Source of the DNA: an uncultured Opitutaceae bacterium
GTDB lineage: Bacteria > Verrucomicrobiota > Verrucomicrobiia > Opitutales > Opitutaceae
Assembly: GCA_903919205.1 (NCBI GenBank)
Contig: CAIXHE010000173.1
Coordinates: 1 to 35,616 of the forward strand
DNA: 35,616 nt
Reading direction: 5' to 3'
Shown: positions 7,779 to 15,765 of the stretch, in pieces
Numbering within the stretch: the first letter of the stretch is position 1
Layout of the letters: each line of letters starts with the position of its first letter
Made by a program: the position numbers and the translations under genes
Notes under the pieces: generated by a model
Seen by the model: the letters and a program-made list of their open reading frames with translations, nothing else
Told to the model about the DNA's origin: nothing
Database searches by the model: none

Positions 7779-8883
7779 CGGCGACCGTCATCGCGACCGC
7801 CACGAAGAGCGCGATCGGCCAGACCTCTGGCAGCACGTCCAAGGCCCCGTTGCCCTTCAGCAGGACGCCCCGAACGATCCTCAGGAAATGGGTGAGGGGC
7901 AGGCAGGAGCCCAGCACCTGGGCCCATCCCGGCATCCCCCGGAACGGGAACATGAAGCCCGAGAGGAGCAGGGAGGGCAGGAAGAAGAAGAAGGCCATCT
8001 GGACGGCCTGGAGCTGGTTCTTGGCGAGCGTAGAGAACGTGATCCCGACGGCGAGGTTGGCCGCGATGAAGAGGAGCCCGGTGGCGTAGATCAGGCCGAC
8101 GCTGCCGACCATGGGCACACCGAAGAGCCCCTTGGCCGCGAGCAGGATCAGGGACACCTGGATGTAGCCGACCGCGATGTAGGGTATGATCTTGCCCACG
8201 ATCACCTCCGAGGGCCGCAGCGGGGTCGAGAGCAGGTTCTCCATGGTGCCGCGCTCGCGCTCGCGGGTGATCGCCAGCGCCGTGATGACGACCATCGTCA
8301 TCGTGAGGACGACGCCCATCAGCCCCGGCACGATGTTGTACTGGGTGATGTTCTCCGGGTTGTAGTGAGCGTGCACGACGAAGTTCACGGGGCCGGGCGC
8401 GCCCCGGAGCCGGGCGAGGGGGCCGGTCAGGTCCCGGTCGATCGCCTTGAAGGCGAGCGCCTGTACGGCCGAGATCGCGGGCCCGGTGGCCGCGGGGTCG
8501 GTCGCGTCCGCCTCGACGAGCACCGAGGGCCGCTCGCCGCGCAGGACCCTGCGCGTGAAGTCCACAGGGATGTTCACGACGAACTGCACCTCGCCCAGCT
8601 GCAGGAGCCGGTGCACCTCCGCCTCGGAGTCGGTGACCCGCACGACGTCGAAGTAGGTGCTGTTTTGCATCTCGGCCACGAGGGTGCGCTCGAAGGGACC
8701 GTTGTCGGCCAGTCGCAGCGCGGTCGGCAGGTGCTTCGGGTCCGAGTTGATCGCGAAGCCGAAGAGTGTCAGCTGCATGAGCGGGATGCCGATCATCATG
8801 CCGAAGGTGACGCGGTCCCGCCGCATCTGGATGAACTCCTTCATCACGATCGCCCAGAGCCGGTGCAGGTCGAAGCGCCTCAC
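7750..8883 (-). CDS. ABC-2 type transporter permease (YbhR/YbhS/YhhJ-like)
   Basis: Membrane subunit of a drug- or solute-exporting ABC transporter, third gene of an adaptor-ATPase-permease set. The 377-aa protein has one N-terminal membrane segment (about 24-44), a large periplasmic domain (about 45-180), and five C-terminal segments. ITRERERGTMENLLSTPLRPSEV is the cytosolic coupling region typical of ABC-2 permeases. FFFFLPSLLLSGFMFPF and PLTHFLRIVRGVLLKG are further family hallmarks. The start is GTG 8883, which overlaps the ATPase stop as GTGA. The open frame continues far upstream inside the ATPase gene, but that part is out-of-frame shadow. Only one permease gene is present, so the complex would need a homodimer, whereas E. 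coli YbhS/YbhR are two. Confidence 0.93.
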   Translation of the reverse strand: MRRFDLHRLWAIVMKEFIQMRRDRVTFGMMIGIPLMQLTLFGFAINSDPKHLPTALRLADNGPFERTLVAEMQNSTYFDVVRVTDSEAEVHRLLQLGEVQFVVNIPVDFTRRVLRGERPSVLVEADATDPAATGPAISAVQALAFKAIDRDLTGPLARLRGAPGPVNFVVHAHYNPENITQYNIVPGLMGVVLTMTMVVITALAITRERERGTMENLLSTPLRPSEVIVGKIIPYIAVGYIQVSLILLAAKGLFGVPMVGSVGLIYATGLLFIAANLAVGITFSTLAKNQLQAVQMAFFFFLPSLLLSGFMFPFRGMPGWAQVLGSCLPLTHFLRIVRGVLLKGNGALDVLPEVWPIALFVAVAMTVAVKRYRQTLD

Positions 8884-9809
8884 GAGTAGTTGTCCCTGGC
8901 GTTGTCCATCATCCCGATGAAGACGTCCTCGAGGCCGGGCCGGATATTCGCGAGCGAGAGCGCGGGCCCGCAGGCCCGCCGCAGCGTGGCCTCGAGGACC
9001 CCTGCGTCGTGCCCGCTCACGTGCAGCGTGTTCCCGAAGGCCACCACCTGCTCGACCCCCGGGCTCGTCCTCAGGCGATCCGCCAGCCCGGCCAGCCCGG
9101 GGCCGCCCACCGACCAGGTGGTGAGGCCGGCCGAGTCGATCACCTCCTGGACGGTGCCCTTGACGAGCATGTTGCCGTAGGCGAGGCAGGCGATCCGGTG
9201 GCAGCGCTCGGCCTCGTCCATGTAGTGCGTGGTCACGAGCACGGTGATCCCCTGCGCGGAAAGCCGGTGAATCTCGTCCCAGAAGCTTCGGCGGGCCTTC
9301 GGGTCGACGCCCGCGGTGGGCTCGTCGAGCAGCAGCAGGCGCGGCCTGTGGATCAGGCACGCGGCGAGGGCCAGTCGCTGCTTCCAGCCGCCCGAGAGCT
9401 CGCCGGCGAGCTGCCCGCTTCGGTCCCTGAGACCCAGGCCCTCGAGGCTCGCCTCGACCGCGGAGGCGCGGTCCGCGATGTCATAGACGCGCGCGATGAA
9501 ATCGAGATTCTCCCGGATGCTCAGGTCCTCGTAGAAGCTGAATTTCTGCGTCATGTATCCGACCTGCAGCTTGATCCGCTTCTGCTCGCGCAGGATGTCG
9601 TGCCCGAGGCAGGTCCCCGAACCCCCGTCCGGGGTCAGGAGGCCGCAGAGCATCCGGATGAACGTCGTCTTGCCGCTGCCGTTGGGACCGAGGAAGCCGT
9701 AGATCTCGCCCGGTCGGACCTGCAGGTCGATCCCGTTGACGACCGTCTTGCTGCCGAAGCGCTTCGTCACGCCCCGCACGTCGATCGCGTGCTCGCCGCC
9801 CGCGCTCAT
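8880..9809 (-). CDS. ABC transporter ATP-binding protein (YbhF/CcmA-like)
   Basis: Cytosolic ATPase that drives the permease encoded by the next gene. The 309-aa protein contains a single nucleotide-binding domain. Walker A is GPNGSGKTT (41-49), the Q-loop lies in GYMTQKFSFYEDLS, the signature is LSGGWKQRL at about 140, Walker B is LLLLDEPTAGVDP at about 160-172, and the switch His is in VTTHYMDEAERC. The C-terminal 80 residues are the extension usual in ABC-2 drug exporters. Unlike E. coli YbhF or RbbA, which fuse two such domains, this one is single and must dimerise. The ATG at 9809 overlaps the stop of the adaptor gene as ATGA, indicating translational coupling. Confidence 0.95.
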   Translation of the reverse strand: MSAGGEHAIDVRGVTKRFGSKTVVNGIDLQVRPGEIYGFLGPNGSGKTTFIRMLCGLLTPDGGSGTCLGHDILREQKRIKLQVGYMTQKFSFYEDLSIRENLDFIARVYDIADRASAVEASLEGLGLRDRSGQLAGELSGGWKQRLALAACLIHRPRLLLLDEPTAGVDPKARRSFWDEIHRLSAQGITVLVTTHYMDEAERCHRIACLAYGNMLVKGTVQEVIDSAGLTTWSVGGPGLAGLADRLRTSPGVEQVVAFGNTLHVSGHDAGVLEATLRRACGPALSLANIRPGLEDVFIGMMDNARDNYS

Positions 9810-10780
9810 CGAGCCTGCAGGCGCACGTCCACGGGCATCCCCGGATGCAGGTCGGCGCCCACCGCGGCGGGGAACACGGCCTCAACCATGTAGACGAGCT
9901 TCTCGCGGTTGTCCCGGTTGTAGAGGACGGGCGGCGTGTACTCCTCCTGGGGCGAGAGGTAGCTGACGCGGGCCTCGGCGTCCGCGGAACCGGTGATCGC
10001 CACCTGGACGGGGTCGCCCACCTTCAGGCGGGCGTAGTCCGGCTCGTGGACGAAGAACCGCACCTTCAGGTTTCCGGGGGGCAGCAGCGAGACGACGGGC
10101 GAGCCGGCCGCCACGAACTCGCCGGGCCGGTAGAGCGTGTCGTAGACGAGCGCCGCCGCCGGGGCGGTCTGGGCCTTCTGGTCCACGGACCAGCGGGCCA
10201 GGGCCTCGGCGTCGGTGGCGGCCTTCACGCGGGCCCGGGCCGCCGCCAGGGCGTCGGCGCGGCCCCCGAGGCGGCCCGTGACCAGGCGCGCCGCGTCCTC
10301 GTCGACCGCGCGCAGGTTGGCCTCGTTCGTCAGCCGGTAGCGGTCCAGTTCACTCTCGGTGATGGCCGAGCCCTTGAAGAGCTCCTCGGCGCGCCTCAGG
10401 TCCCGCTTCGAGAGCTCCGCATTCGCCCGGGCCTGGTCGAGGCGCGCCTGCAGGGCCGCGATCTCCTCGGGCCGCTCGCCCTTGCTCAGGTCCTCGAGCT
10501 CGGAGCGGGCGGCCGCAAGCTGCTGCTCGGCCTGCCTCAGGGCGGCCTTCTCGGCCTCCCGCTCGAGCGTGAAGAGCGCCGCGCCCGGGGCCACACGGGC
10601 TCCCTTGGCCACCGAGAGGCTGTCCAGGCGACCGCCGAGGGGCGAGGCCACGTAGACGTAGTCGCCCTCCAGGTATCCCTGCCAGGTGCCCGGCCGCCCC
10701 CCGTAGCAGCCGGCGAGGGCGGCGAGGGCAAGCGCCAGAAGGGGCGGGAGGATCTTGAGGGGGCGGATCGGCGGCTGCAT
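9806..10780 (-). CDS. HlyD-family periplasmic adaptor lipoprotein (YbhG/YhiI-like)
   Basis: Membrane-fusion protein that links the inner-membrane ABC exporter to an outer-membrane channel. A signal peptide ends in the lipobox LAALAGC, so the mature protein is probably lipid-anchored. It has a first lipoyl half (YVYVASPLGGRLDSLSVAKG, VAPGAALFTLE) and a long alpha-helical hairpin (about 85-200, Ala/Glu/Arg-rich heptads). The second lipoyl half and beta-barrel follow (YRPGEFVAAGSPVVSLLPPG, LKVRFFVHEPDYARLKVGD, HPGMPVDVRL). ATG 10780 is chosen because a GAGAGG lies upstream and the signal peptide then starts cleanly; an in-frame start at 10804 would add eight residues. It is the first gene of the three-gene export operon. 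No outer-membrane TolC homologue or TetR regulator is encoded next to it. Confidence 0.92.
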   Translation of the reverse strand: MQPPIRPLKILPPLLALALAALAGCYGGRPGTWQGYLEGDYVYVASPLGGRLDSLSVAKGARVAPGAALFTLEREAEKAALRQAEQQLAAARSELEDLSKGERPEEIAALQARLDQARANAELSKRDLRRAEELFKGSAITESELDRYRLTNEANLRAVDEDAARLVTGRLGGRADALAAARARVKAATDAEALARWSVDQKAQTAPAAALVYDTLYRPGEFVAAGSPVVSLLPPGNLKVRFFVHEPDYARLKVGDPVQVAITGSADAEARVSYLSPQEEYTPPVLYNRDNREKLVYMVEAVFPAAVGADLHPGMPVDVRLQAR

Positions 10781-10920
10781 GCGTGACGGGGGCCTCTCTG
10801 GCAATCGGTCTCGGTTCAGGTACTTGGAAGCCGCGTCGGGCCGTCGGCTGGCTCGACCAAGCGGCGGCGCTCGCAGCCGGACCTAATCATGACTTTTACG
10901 TTCCGTCCAGTCGAGACGCC

Positions 10921-10951
10921 GCGCCCGGCGGGCGCGTGACGTCACTTGACC
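10921..10951 (+). promoter_or_regulatory. palindromes and candidate promoter before the 10997 gene
   Basis: The 216-bp divergent gap between the adaptor gene and the small secreted protein holds a hairpin repeat (GCGCCC/GGGCGC, 10921-10935). Next to it lies the perfect 10-bp palindrome GTGACGTCAC (10936-10945), which abuts TTGACC (10946-10951). TTGACC could be a -35 element, with TAGTGG at 10970-10975 as a weak -10 after an 18-bp spacer. The palindrome would then be an operator touching the promoter. An AT-richer patch at about 10883-10903 may serve the opposite gene. Confidence 0.35.
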
Positions 10952-10996
10952 CGAGGCGGTGGAGCCTTCTAGTGGACGCGGGGTCATACTACCGCG

Positions 10997-11536
10997 ATGA
11001 GACTTAGACCACACGGGGCTGCGGGTGCGCTCGTTGCCGGGGTTCTCCTGGCATCGGCTCCCGCGTCACGCGCGGACCTGGCGGGCATCTCCCCCTTCCT
11101 TCCGAGGGGCCTGGCGGGCGCCGATGCGCCCGCGGGGCCGTCCGGCCCGCTCGAGCTGAGGGGCGTCACCTCGTACGGGCAGGGCGCCCTCTACTGCATC
11201 TACGACACCGCCAAGAAGAGGGACTATTGGGTGGGCCTCAACGAGCCGGGGCACGACTTTGTCGTCCGCTCGGCGGACGCCGGCGGCGACGGGGTGAGCG
11301 TCGATTTCCAGGGCCGCAGCCTCCACCTCGTGTTTCGGGTCGCCAAGGTTGCGTCGGCCGCGCCGGCTCCGACCGTCGCCTCGGTCGTGCCCGCTTTGGG
11401 CGCGCCTTCGCCGGCGGAGGAGCAGCGCAGGCTCGACGCCGTGGCCCAGGAGGTCCGCCGCCGCAGGCTCGAGCGCGAGAAGGCCGCCCAGGGCGGCGCC
11501 AACGGGGCGCAACCGCCGTCCACACCCAATCGCTGA
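10997..11536 (+). CDS. small secreted protein of unknown function
   Basis: A 179-aa protein with a signal peptide (basic MRLRPHG, a hydrophobic run to about residue 22, cleavage near ASRA-DL). The central part (about 50-115) looks like a compact beta domain. LELRGVTSYGQGALYCIYD is followed by YWVGLNEPGHDFVV and VSVDFQGRSLHLVFRV, a pattern that recalls the small periplasmic domain of type II secretion GspC-like proteins, though I cannot call it that. The C-terminal 60 residues are Ala/Arg/Glu-rich and probably helical. It starts an apparent plus-strand run with the ABC exporter pair 75 bp downstream. Similar small secreted proteins are familiar from Verrucomicrobiota genomes; that is memory of a pattern, not a search result. 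Confidence 0.72.
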   Translation: MRLRPHGAAGALVAGVLLASAPASRADLAGISPFLPRGLAGADAPAGPSGPLELRGVTSYGQGALYCIYDTAKKRDYWVGLNEPGHDFVVRSADAGGDGVSVDFQGRSLHLVFRVAKVASAAPAPTVASVVPALGAPSPAEEQRRLDAVAQEVRRRRLEREKAAQGGANGAQPPSTPNR

Positions 11537-11611
11537 GGGTGGCGTGGGCTCGAAAAACTGCGTGCACCCGCGCGGGGTGCAACTAGCGTGGGCGTCCAAA
11601 TGGAAGCGCCG

Positions 11612-13483
11612 ATGAACACGCCGGGTGGAGGCCCGTCCAACTCGGAGTTGATCCGCAGGCTCTTCGGGCTGGCGGGGCGCTACCGCGCGGACTGCCTGCA
11701 GGTGCTCGGCATCCAGATCGTGCTGCTGACGATGGGCCTGTTCGGCCTGAGCTTCACCGGCATCGGCATCGACTACATCCGCAAGGTGGTCTTCAGGTCC
11801 GCACAGGACCCGAACCCGGCCCCCCCCCTGCACCTGCTCGGGTTCGACCTTCCCGCCGGCATGCACCCCATGCACGTGCTGGCGATCCTCGGGGGCCTGA
11901 TCCTCCTGCTCTCGGGATGCCGCGCGGTGCTCAACTACGTCTACGCGGTGAAGGTCAACATCCTCGTCCAGCAGAGGCTCGTCGTGGACCTCCGGGCCGA
12001 GATCTACGACAAGCTCCAGCGGCTCAGCTTCCGCTTCTTCGACGCCAACACCACCGGCTCCATCATCACCCGCGTGACCGGCGACGTGCAGTCGGTGCGG
12101 ATGTTCGTCGACCAGGTGCTGATCCCCAGCGTCATCATGGTGATTTCGCTCACGGTGTACGCGATCTACATGGCGCACCTAAGCCCGGGCCTCACGGTGG
12201 CCTGCCTGGCGACGACGCCCGTCCTGCTCGTCCTCTCGGCCTTCTTCTCGCGCAAGATCCAGCCCGAGTACGCCGAGAACCGGCGCCTGGTCGAGCGGAT
12301 GGTCCAGTTCCTCGCCGAGAGCGTCCAGGGCGTGGCCGTCGTCAAGGGCTTCGGGCGGGAGCCCGAGAGCCGCGAGAAGTTTGAGCGGGCGAACAACGTG
12401 GTGCTCTCGCAGCAGTTCAGCATCTTCTGGTGGGTGAGCCTCTTCTCGCCCGCGGCGGGTTTCCTGACGCGCATCAACACGATCGTGCTGCTCGGCTACG
12501 GAGGATGGCTTGTCGCCATGGGCCACCTGCCGCTCGGCGCCGGACTGGTCGTATTCTCGGGTCTCCTCGAGCAGTTCGCCGGGCAGGTCAACAACGTGGC
12601 GACGATCATCAACTCCGTGCAGCAGTCGTTGATAGGCGCCCGCAGGGTGTTCGAGATCCTGGACGCCCCGGTCGAGGTGCGCATGCCGCCGGACCCGGTC
12701 CGCAGGCCCCGGCTCGAGGGCGCCGTGCGCTTCGACCAGGTCTCGTTCGAGTATGGCAAGCTCGACCCGGTCCTGCGGGACATCAACCTGGAGGTTAAGC
12801 CCGGGGAGTGCGTCGCGATCCTCGGGGCGACCGGATCCGGCAAGAGCGTGCTGATGAGCCTCATACCGCGGTTCTACGACGTCACCGAGGGCTCGCTCAG
12901 CATCGACGGCATCGACGTGCGCCGCCTCCACCTGGACGACCTGCGACGCAACATAGGCACGGTCTTCCAGGAGAGCTTCCTCTTCTCGAACACGGTCGCG
13001 GCCAACATCGCGTTCGGACATCCCGACGCGACGCAGGCCCAGATCGAGAGAGCGGCGCGCATCGCCGCGGCCCACGACTTCATCATGGGCCTGCCGAAGG
13101 GGTACGAGACCGTGCTCGGCGAGAGCGGCAACAGCCTCTCCGGCGGCCAGAGGCAGCGCCTGGCGATCGCCCGGGCCGTGCTGCTCGAGCCCGCGATCCT
13201 CCTCCTGGACGACCCCACCGCCGCCATCGACAGCGAGACCGAGCACGAGATCTTCGAGGCCCTCGACCGCGCCATCGCGGGCCGCACCACCTTCATCGTG
13301 GCCCACAGGCTGAGCACGCTCAAGCGGGCGAACCTGATCCTGGTGCTTGAGAACGGCCGCATCGTGCAGCGAGGCACCCACCAGGAGCTGATCAAGCTCC
13401 AGGGCCCCTACCTTCACGTGGCCAACCTCCAGCTGGTGGACGGCCGCGAGCTCCAGAAGCCGCTCGAGGGGGGTGCCGCATGA
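11612..13483 (+). CDS. ABC exporter half-transporter, degenerate-site subunit
   Basis: Type IV ABC exporter with six membrane helices (about 1-330) fused to a nucleotide-binding domain (about 345-600). This 623-aa protein probably pairs with the next gene product. Walker A is GATGSGKS (Lys411), the signature is LSGGQRQRL, and the switch His lies in FIVAHRLSTL. Walker B reads ILLLDDPTAAID: residue 534 is Asp where the catalytic Glu is normally found. That substitution marks the degenerate-site subunit of heterodimeric exporters such as Thermotoga TM287/288. ATG 11612 has GGAAG upstream; ATG 11600 and GTG 11588 are alternatives. The stop overlaps the ATG of its partner by 4 bp. The substrate (lipid, drug or peptide) is unknown. 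Confidence 0.93.
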   Translation: MNTPGGGPSNSELIRRLFGLAGRYRADCLQVLGIQIVLLTMGLFGLSFTGIGIDYIRKVVFRSAQDPNPAPPLHLLGFDLPAGMHPMHVLAILGGLILLLSGCRAVLNYVYAVKVNILVQQRLVVDLRAEIYDKLQRLSFRFFDANTTGSIITRVTGDVQSVRMFVDQVLIPSVIMVISLTVYAIYMAHLSPGLTVACLATTPVLLVLSAFFSRKIQPEYAENRRLVERMVQFLAESVQGVAVVKGFGREPESREKFERANNVVLSQQFSIFWWVSLFSPAAGFLTRINTIVLLGYGGWLVAMGHLPLGAGLVVFSGLLEQFAGQVNNVATIINSVQQSLIGARRVFEILDAPVEVRMPPDPVRRPRLEGAVRFDQVSFEYGKLDPVLRDINLEVKPGECVAILGATGSGKSVLMSLIPRFYDVTEGSLSIDGIDVRRLHLDDLRRNIGTVFQESFLFSNTVAANIAFGHPDATQAQIERAARIAAAHDFIMGLPKGYETVLGESGNSLSGGQRQRLAIARAVLLEPAILLLDDPTAAIDSETEHEIFEALDRAIAGRTTFIVAHRLSTLKRANLILVLENGRIVQRGTHQELIKLQGPYLHVANLQLVDGRELQKPLEGGAA

Positions 13484-15330
13484 GCGCCGAGTCGGAGCGC
13501 GCGCGCAGGCTTATCCTCGTCCACCGTCCGCGCGACGACGACGACGAGGAGCAGTTCAAGCCCCTCGAGTGGAACCTCGTCGTGCGGCTGCTCCGGTACG
13601 CGCGGCCCGTGCAGCGCAAGCTGCTGATCATGCTCGTCCTGACGGCGATCCGCGCCGCGCAGCTTCCAGCCCTCGTATGGGTGACCGCCCTCGTCATCAA
13701 GGGGCCCATCGCGCACGGCGATCTGGCGGGCATCGCCCAGGGGACCCTCGGCTTCACCGCGCTCGCCGTGGTGACCGACGTGATGTTCCATTTCCGGCAG
13801 CGCTACGCGCTCGAGATCGGCGAGACCGTCGTGAACGGGCTCCGTTCTGAGATCTTCGAGAAGACGATGCGCCAGCCCATGAGCTTCTTCCACCGCGTGA
13901 AGCTCGGCCGGATCATCAGCCGCGTGACGAGCGACGTGGAGGCGGTCCGGGTCGGAATCCAGGACGTGGGCTGGGTGAGCGCCATCCAGTTCGGTCAGAT
14001 GCTCTTCGCCGCGGTGGTGATGGCCTTCACGGACTGGAGGATGTTCCTGGTGATCGTCTGCATGGCGCCGCTCCTCTGGACGGTGAACAACCACTTCAGG
14101 ATGAAGCTGAGCCGCCTCTCCCGCGCCTCCGTGGAGAGCTTCAGCCGCGTGACAGCCACCCTGGCGGAGTCGGTCAATGGGATCCGAGTGACTCAGGGCT
14201 TCGTCAGGCAGGACACCAATGCCGGCCTTTTCCGGAGCCTCCTCTCCGACCACTCCCGCTTCAACATCGCTCTGGCGCGGACCTCGGCCGTCATCGCTCC
14301 GATCCTGGAGCTCAACAGCCAGTTCTTCGTCGCCACGCTCCTCATCTTCGGCGGCTGGCGCGTCTTCCACGGGGCCATGCGCGCGGACGACCTGATCACG
14401 TTCTTCCTGCTCGCCAACATCTTCTTCTCGCCGATCACGGTGATCGCCAACCAGTACAACCAGGGCCTGATGGCGATGGCCAGCGCCGAGAGGATCTTCC
14501 GACTGATCGACACCCAGCCGGACTGGCAGGATGATCCGGGCGCCGCCGAGCTACCCGACCCGCGGACGCCCGGGGTGTCCACGCCCGTCGGGGCGCGCAT
14601 CGAGTTCCGCTCGGTTTCGTTCGGATACGATCCGGCCAAGCTCGTCCTGCAGGACGTGGACTTCACGGTCGAGCCCGGCCAGACCGTCGCGCTCGTGGGC
14701 CACACCGGCAGCGGCAAGAGCTCGATCATCAACCTAGCCTCGAAATTCTACCTGCCGACCTCCGGGCAGATCCTGGTCGACGGGCGCGACCTCCGGGAGG
14801 TCACAAGCCATTCCCTGCACAGGCAGATGGGCATGGTCCAGCAGCAGAACTTCCTCTTCAGCGGATCGCTGATGGACAACATCCGCCTCGGCAAGCCCGA
14901 CGCGACCGCCGAGGACGTGCGCCTGGGGGCGCAGAGGCTGGGATGCCTCGACATCCTGCAGGACCTGCCGGACGGCCTGGACACCCAGGTGGGAGAGCGC
15001 GGCTCCGGGCTCTCCGTCGGCCAGCGCCAGCTCGTGTGCTTCGTGCGGGCGCTGCTTGCAGACCCGCGCATCGTGATCCTCGACGAGGCGACCAGCTCGA
15101 TCGACGCGCTCACCGAGGACCGCCTGCAGCGTGCCCTCGCCACCCTGCTGCGCGCGCGCACCAGCTTTGTCGTGGCGCACCGGCTCAGCACGATCCGCGG
15201 CGCCGACCTGGTGCTCGTGCTGGACCAGGGCCGGATCATCGAGCGCGGCACCCATCCCGAGCTGCTGGCGAGGGGCGGGCACTACGCGGCCCTCTACCGG
15301 CAGTTCGTGCAGGTCGACGACAGGGCCTGA
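13480..15330 (+). CDS. ABC exporter half-transporter, catalytic-Glu subunit
   Basis: Partner of the preceding half-transporter, 616 aa, with an N-terminal cytosolic extension of about 40 residues rich in Asp/Glu (PRDDDDEEQFKPLEW). Six membrane helices follow, then a nucleotide-binding domain. Walker A is GHTGSGKSS, Walker B is IVILDEATSSID with the catalytic Glu at 536, and the switch His is in FVVAHRLSTI. The signature motif is LSVGQ (Val513) in place of LSGGQ. In a head-to-tail NBD dimer, this altered signature faces the partner's Asp-bearing Walker B. One ATP site would therefore be doubly altered and the other, built from LSGGQ and Glu536, fully canonical. The two genes are translationally coupled through ATGA. 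Confidence 0.93.
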   Translation: MSAESERARRLILVHRPRDDDDEEQFKPLEWNLVVRLLRYARPVQRKLLIMLVLTAIRAAQLPALVWVTALVIKGPIAHGDLAGIAQGTLGFTALAVVTDVMFHFRQRYALEIGETVVNGLRSEIFEKTMRQPMSFFHRVKLGRIISRVTSDVEAVRVGIQDVGWVSAIQFGQMLFAAVVMAFTDWRMFLVIVCMAPLLWTVNNHFRMKLSRLSRASVESFSRVTATLAESVNGIRVTQGFVRQDTNAGLFRSLLSDHSRFNIALARTSAVIAPILELNSQFFVATLLIFGGWRVFHGAMRADDLITFFLLANIFFSPITVIANQYNQGLMAMASAERIFRLIDTQPDWQDDPGAAELPDPRTPGVSTPVGARIEFRSVSFGYDPAKLVLQDVDFTVEPGQTVALVGHTGSGKSSIINLASKFYLPTSGQILVDGRDLREVTSHSLHRQMGMVQQQNFLFSGSLMDNIRLGKPDATAEDVRLGAQRLGCLDILQDLPDGLDTQVGERGSGLSVGQRQLVCFVRALLADPRIVILDEATSSIDALTEDRLQRALATLLRARTSFVVAHRLSTIRGADLVLVLDQGRIIERGTHPELLARGGHYAALYRQFVQVDDRA

Positions 15331-15384
15331 CGTCCCTGCCGGGACCCACGAAGATTTTACTCGGAAAACGGCAATTTTTCCCTC

Positions 15385-15390
15385 TATAAA
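15385..15390 (+). promoter_or_regulatory. candidate -10 element before the SWIB gene
   Basis: TATAAA in an unusually AT-rich 100-bp leader (15331-15431) between the ABC exporter and the SWIB gene. No good -35 lies at 16-18 bp. A short hairpin GTCCC/GGGAC at 15332-15345, directly after the exporter stop, may end the upstream transcript. The leader downstream of the -10 is A-rich and holds no Shine-Dalgarno sequence before ATG 15432. Confidence 0.4.
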
Positions 15391-15431
15391 GACATTGCGT
15401 ACAGAGTAAAAAACCCTAAAACAAAATCACT

Positions 15432-15701
15432 ATGGCCAAAAAACCTGCTCGTAAACCAAACGCCGCATTCATGAAGCCGGTACAGCCGGACACAGCGCTC
15501 TCAGCCATCGTTGGCTCGAAGGCCCTCCCCCGCACGGAGCTCACCAAGAAGCTCTGGGACTACATCAAGAAGCACGGCCTCCAGGACAAGAAGGACAAGC
15601 GGTCCATCAACGCCGACGCCGCCCTCAAGGTTGTATTCGGCGGCAAGTCGAAGGTCAGCATGTTTGAGATGACCAAGCTGGTCTCCAACCACGTTTCCTG
15701 A
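15432..15701 (+). CDS. SWIB/MDM2-domain protein
   Basis: An 89-residue basic protein that is almost entirely one SWIB domain. A Lys/Arg-rich N-terminus (MAKKPARKPNAAFMKP) precedes the SWIB helices: LSAIVGSKALPRTELTKKLW, YIKKHGLQDKKDKRSINAD, and ALKVVFGGKSKVSMFEMTKL. In eukaryotes SWIB domains belong to SWI/SNF chromatin remodellers. In bacteria, stand-alone versions occur in Chlamydiae, Verrucomicrobiota and scattered others, and are suspected to act on DNA or chromosome structure; the function is not established. It is monocistronic, with its own AT-rich leader and a strong terminator 23 bp after the stop, which suggests high, independent expression. Confidence 0.92.
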   Translation: MAKKPARKPNAAFMKPVQPDTALSAIVGSKALPRTELTKKLWDYIKKHGLQDKKDKRSINADAALKVVFGGKSKVSMFEMTKLVSNHVS

Positions 15702-15724
15702 TTTTCGCTAGCGATATCGAATTT

Positions 15725-15754
15725 GCCGCCGCGGGTGACCGCGGCGGCTTTTTT
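15725..15754 (+). terminator. Rho-independent terminator of the SWIB gene
   Basis: Perfect 10-bp GC stem (GCCGCCGCGG / CCGCGGCGGC) with a GTGA tetraloop, followed at once by six T residues. It is the only fully canonical intrinsic terminator in the window. It also lies 12 bp before the stop of the convergent polyphosphate:AMP phosphotransferase gene. Confidence 0.93.
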
Positions 15755-15765
15755 GCGCCCGGCTG

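Noticed and set aside
7750..9360. A 536-codon version of the ABC-2 permease starting inside the ATPase gene.
   Set aside because: The extra N-terminal part is low-complexity and overlaps the ATPase coding sequence in another frame. GTG 8883 with a GTGA overlap gives the normal family length.
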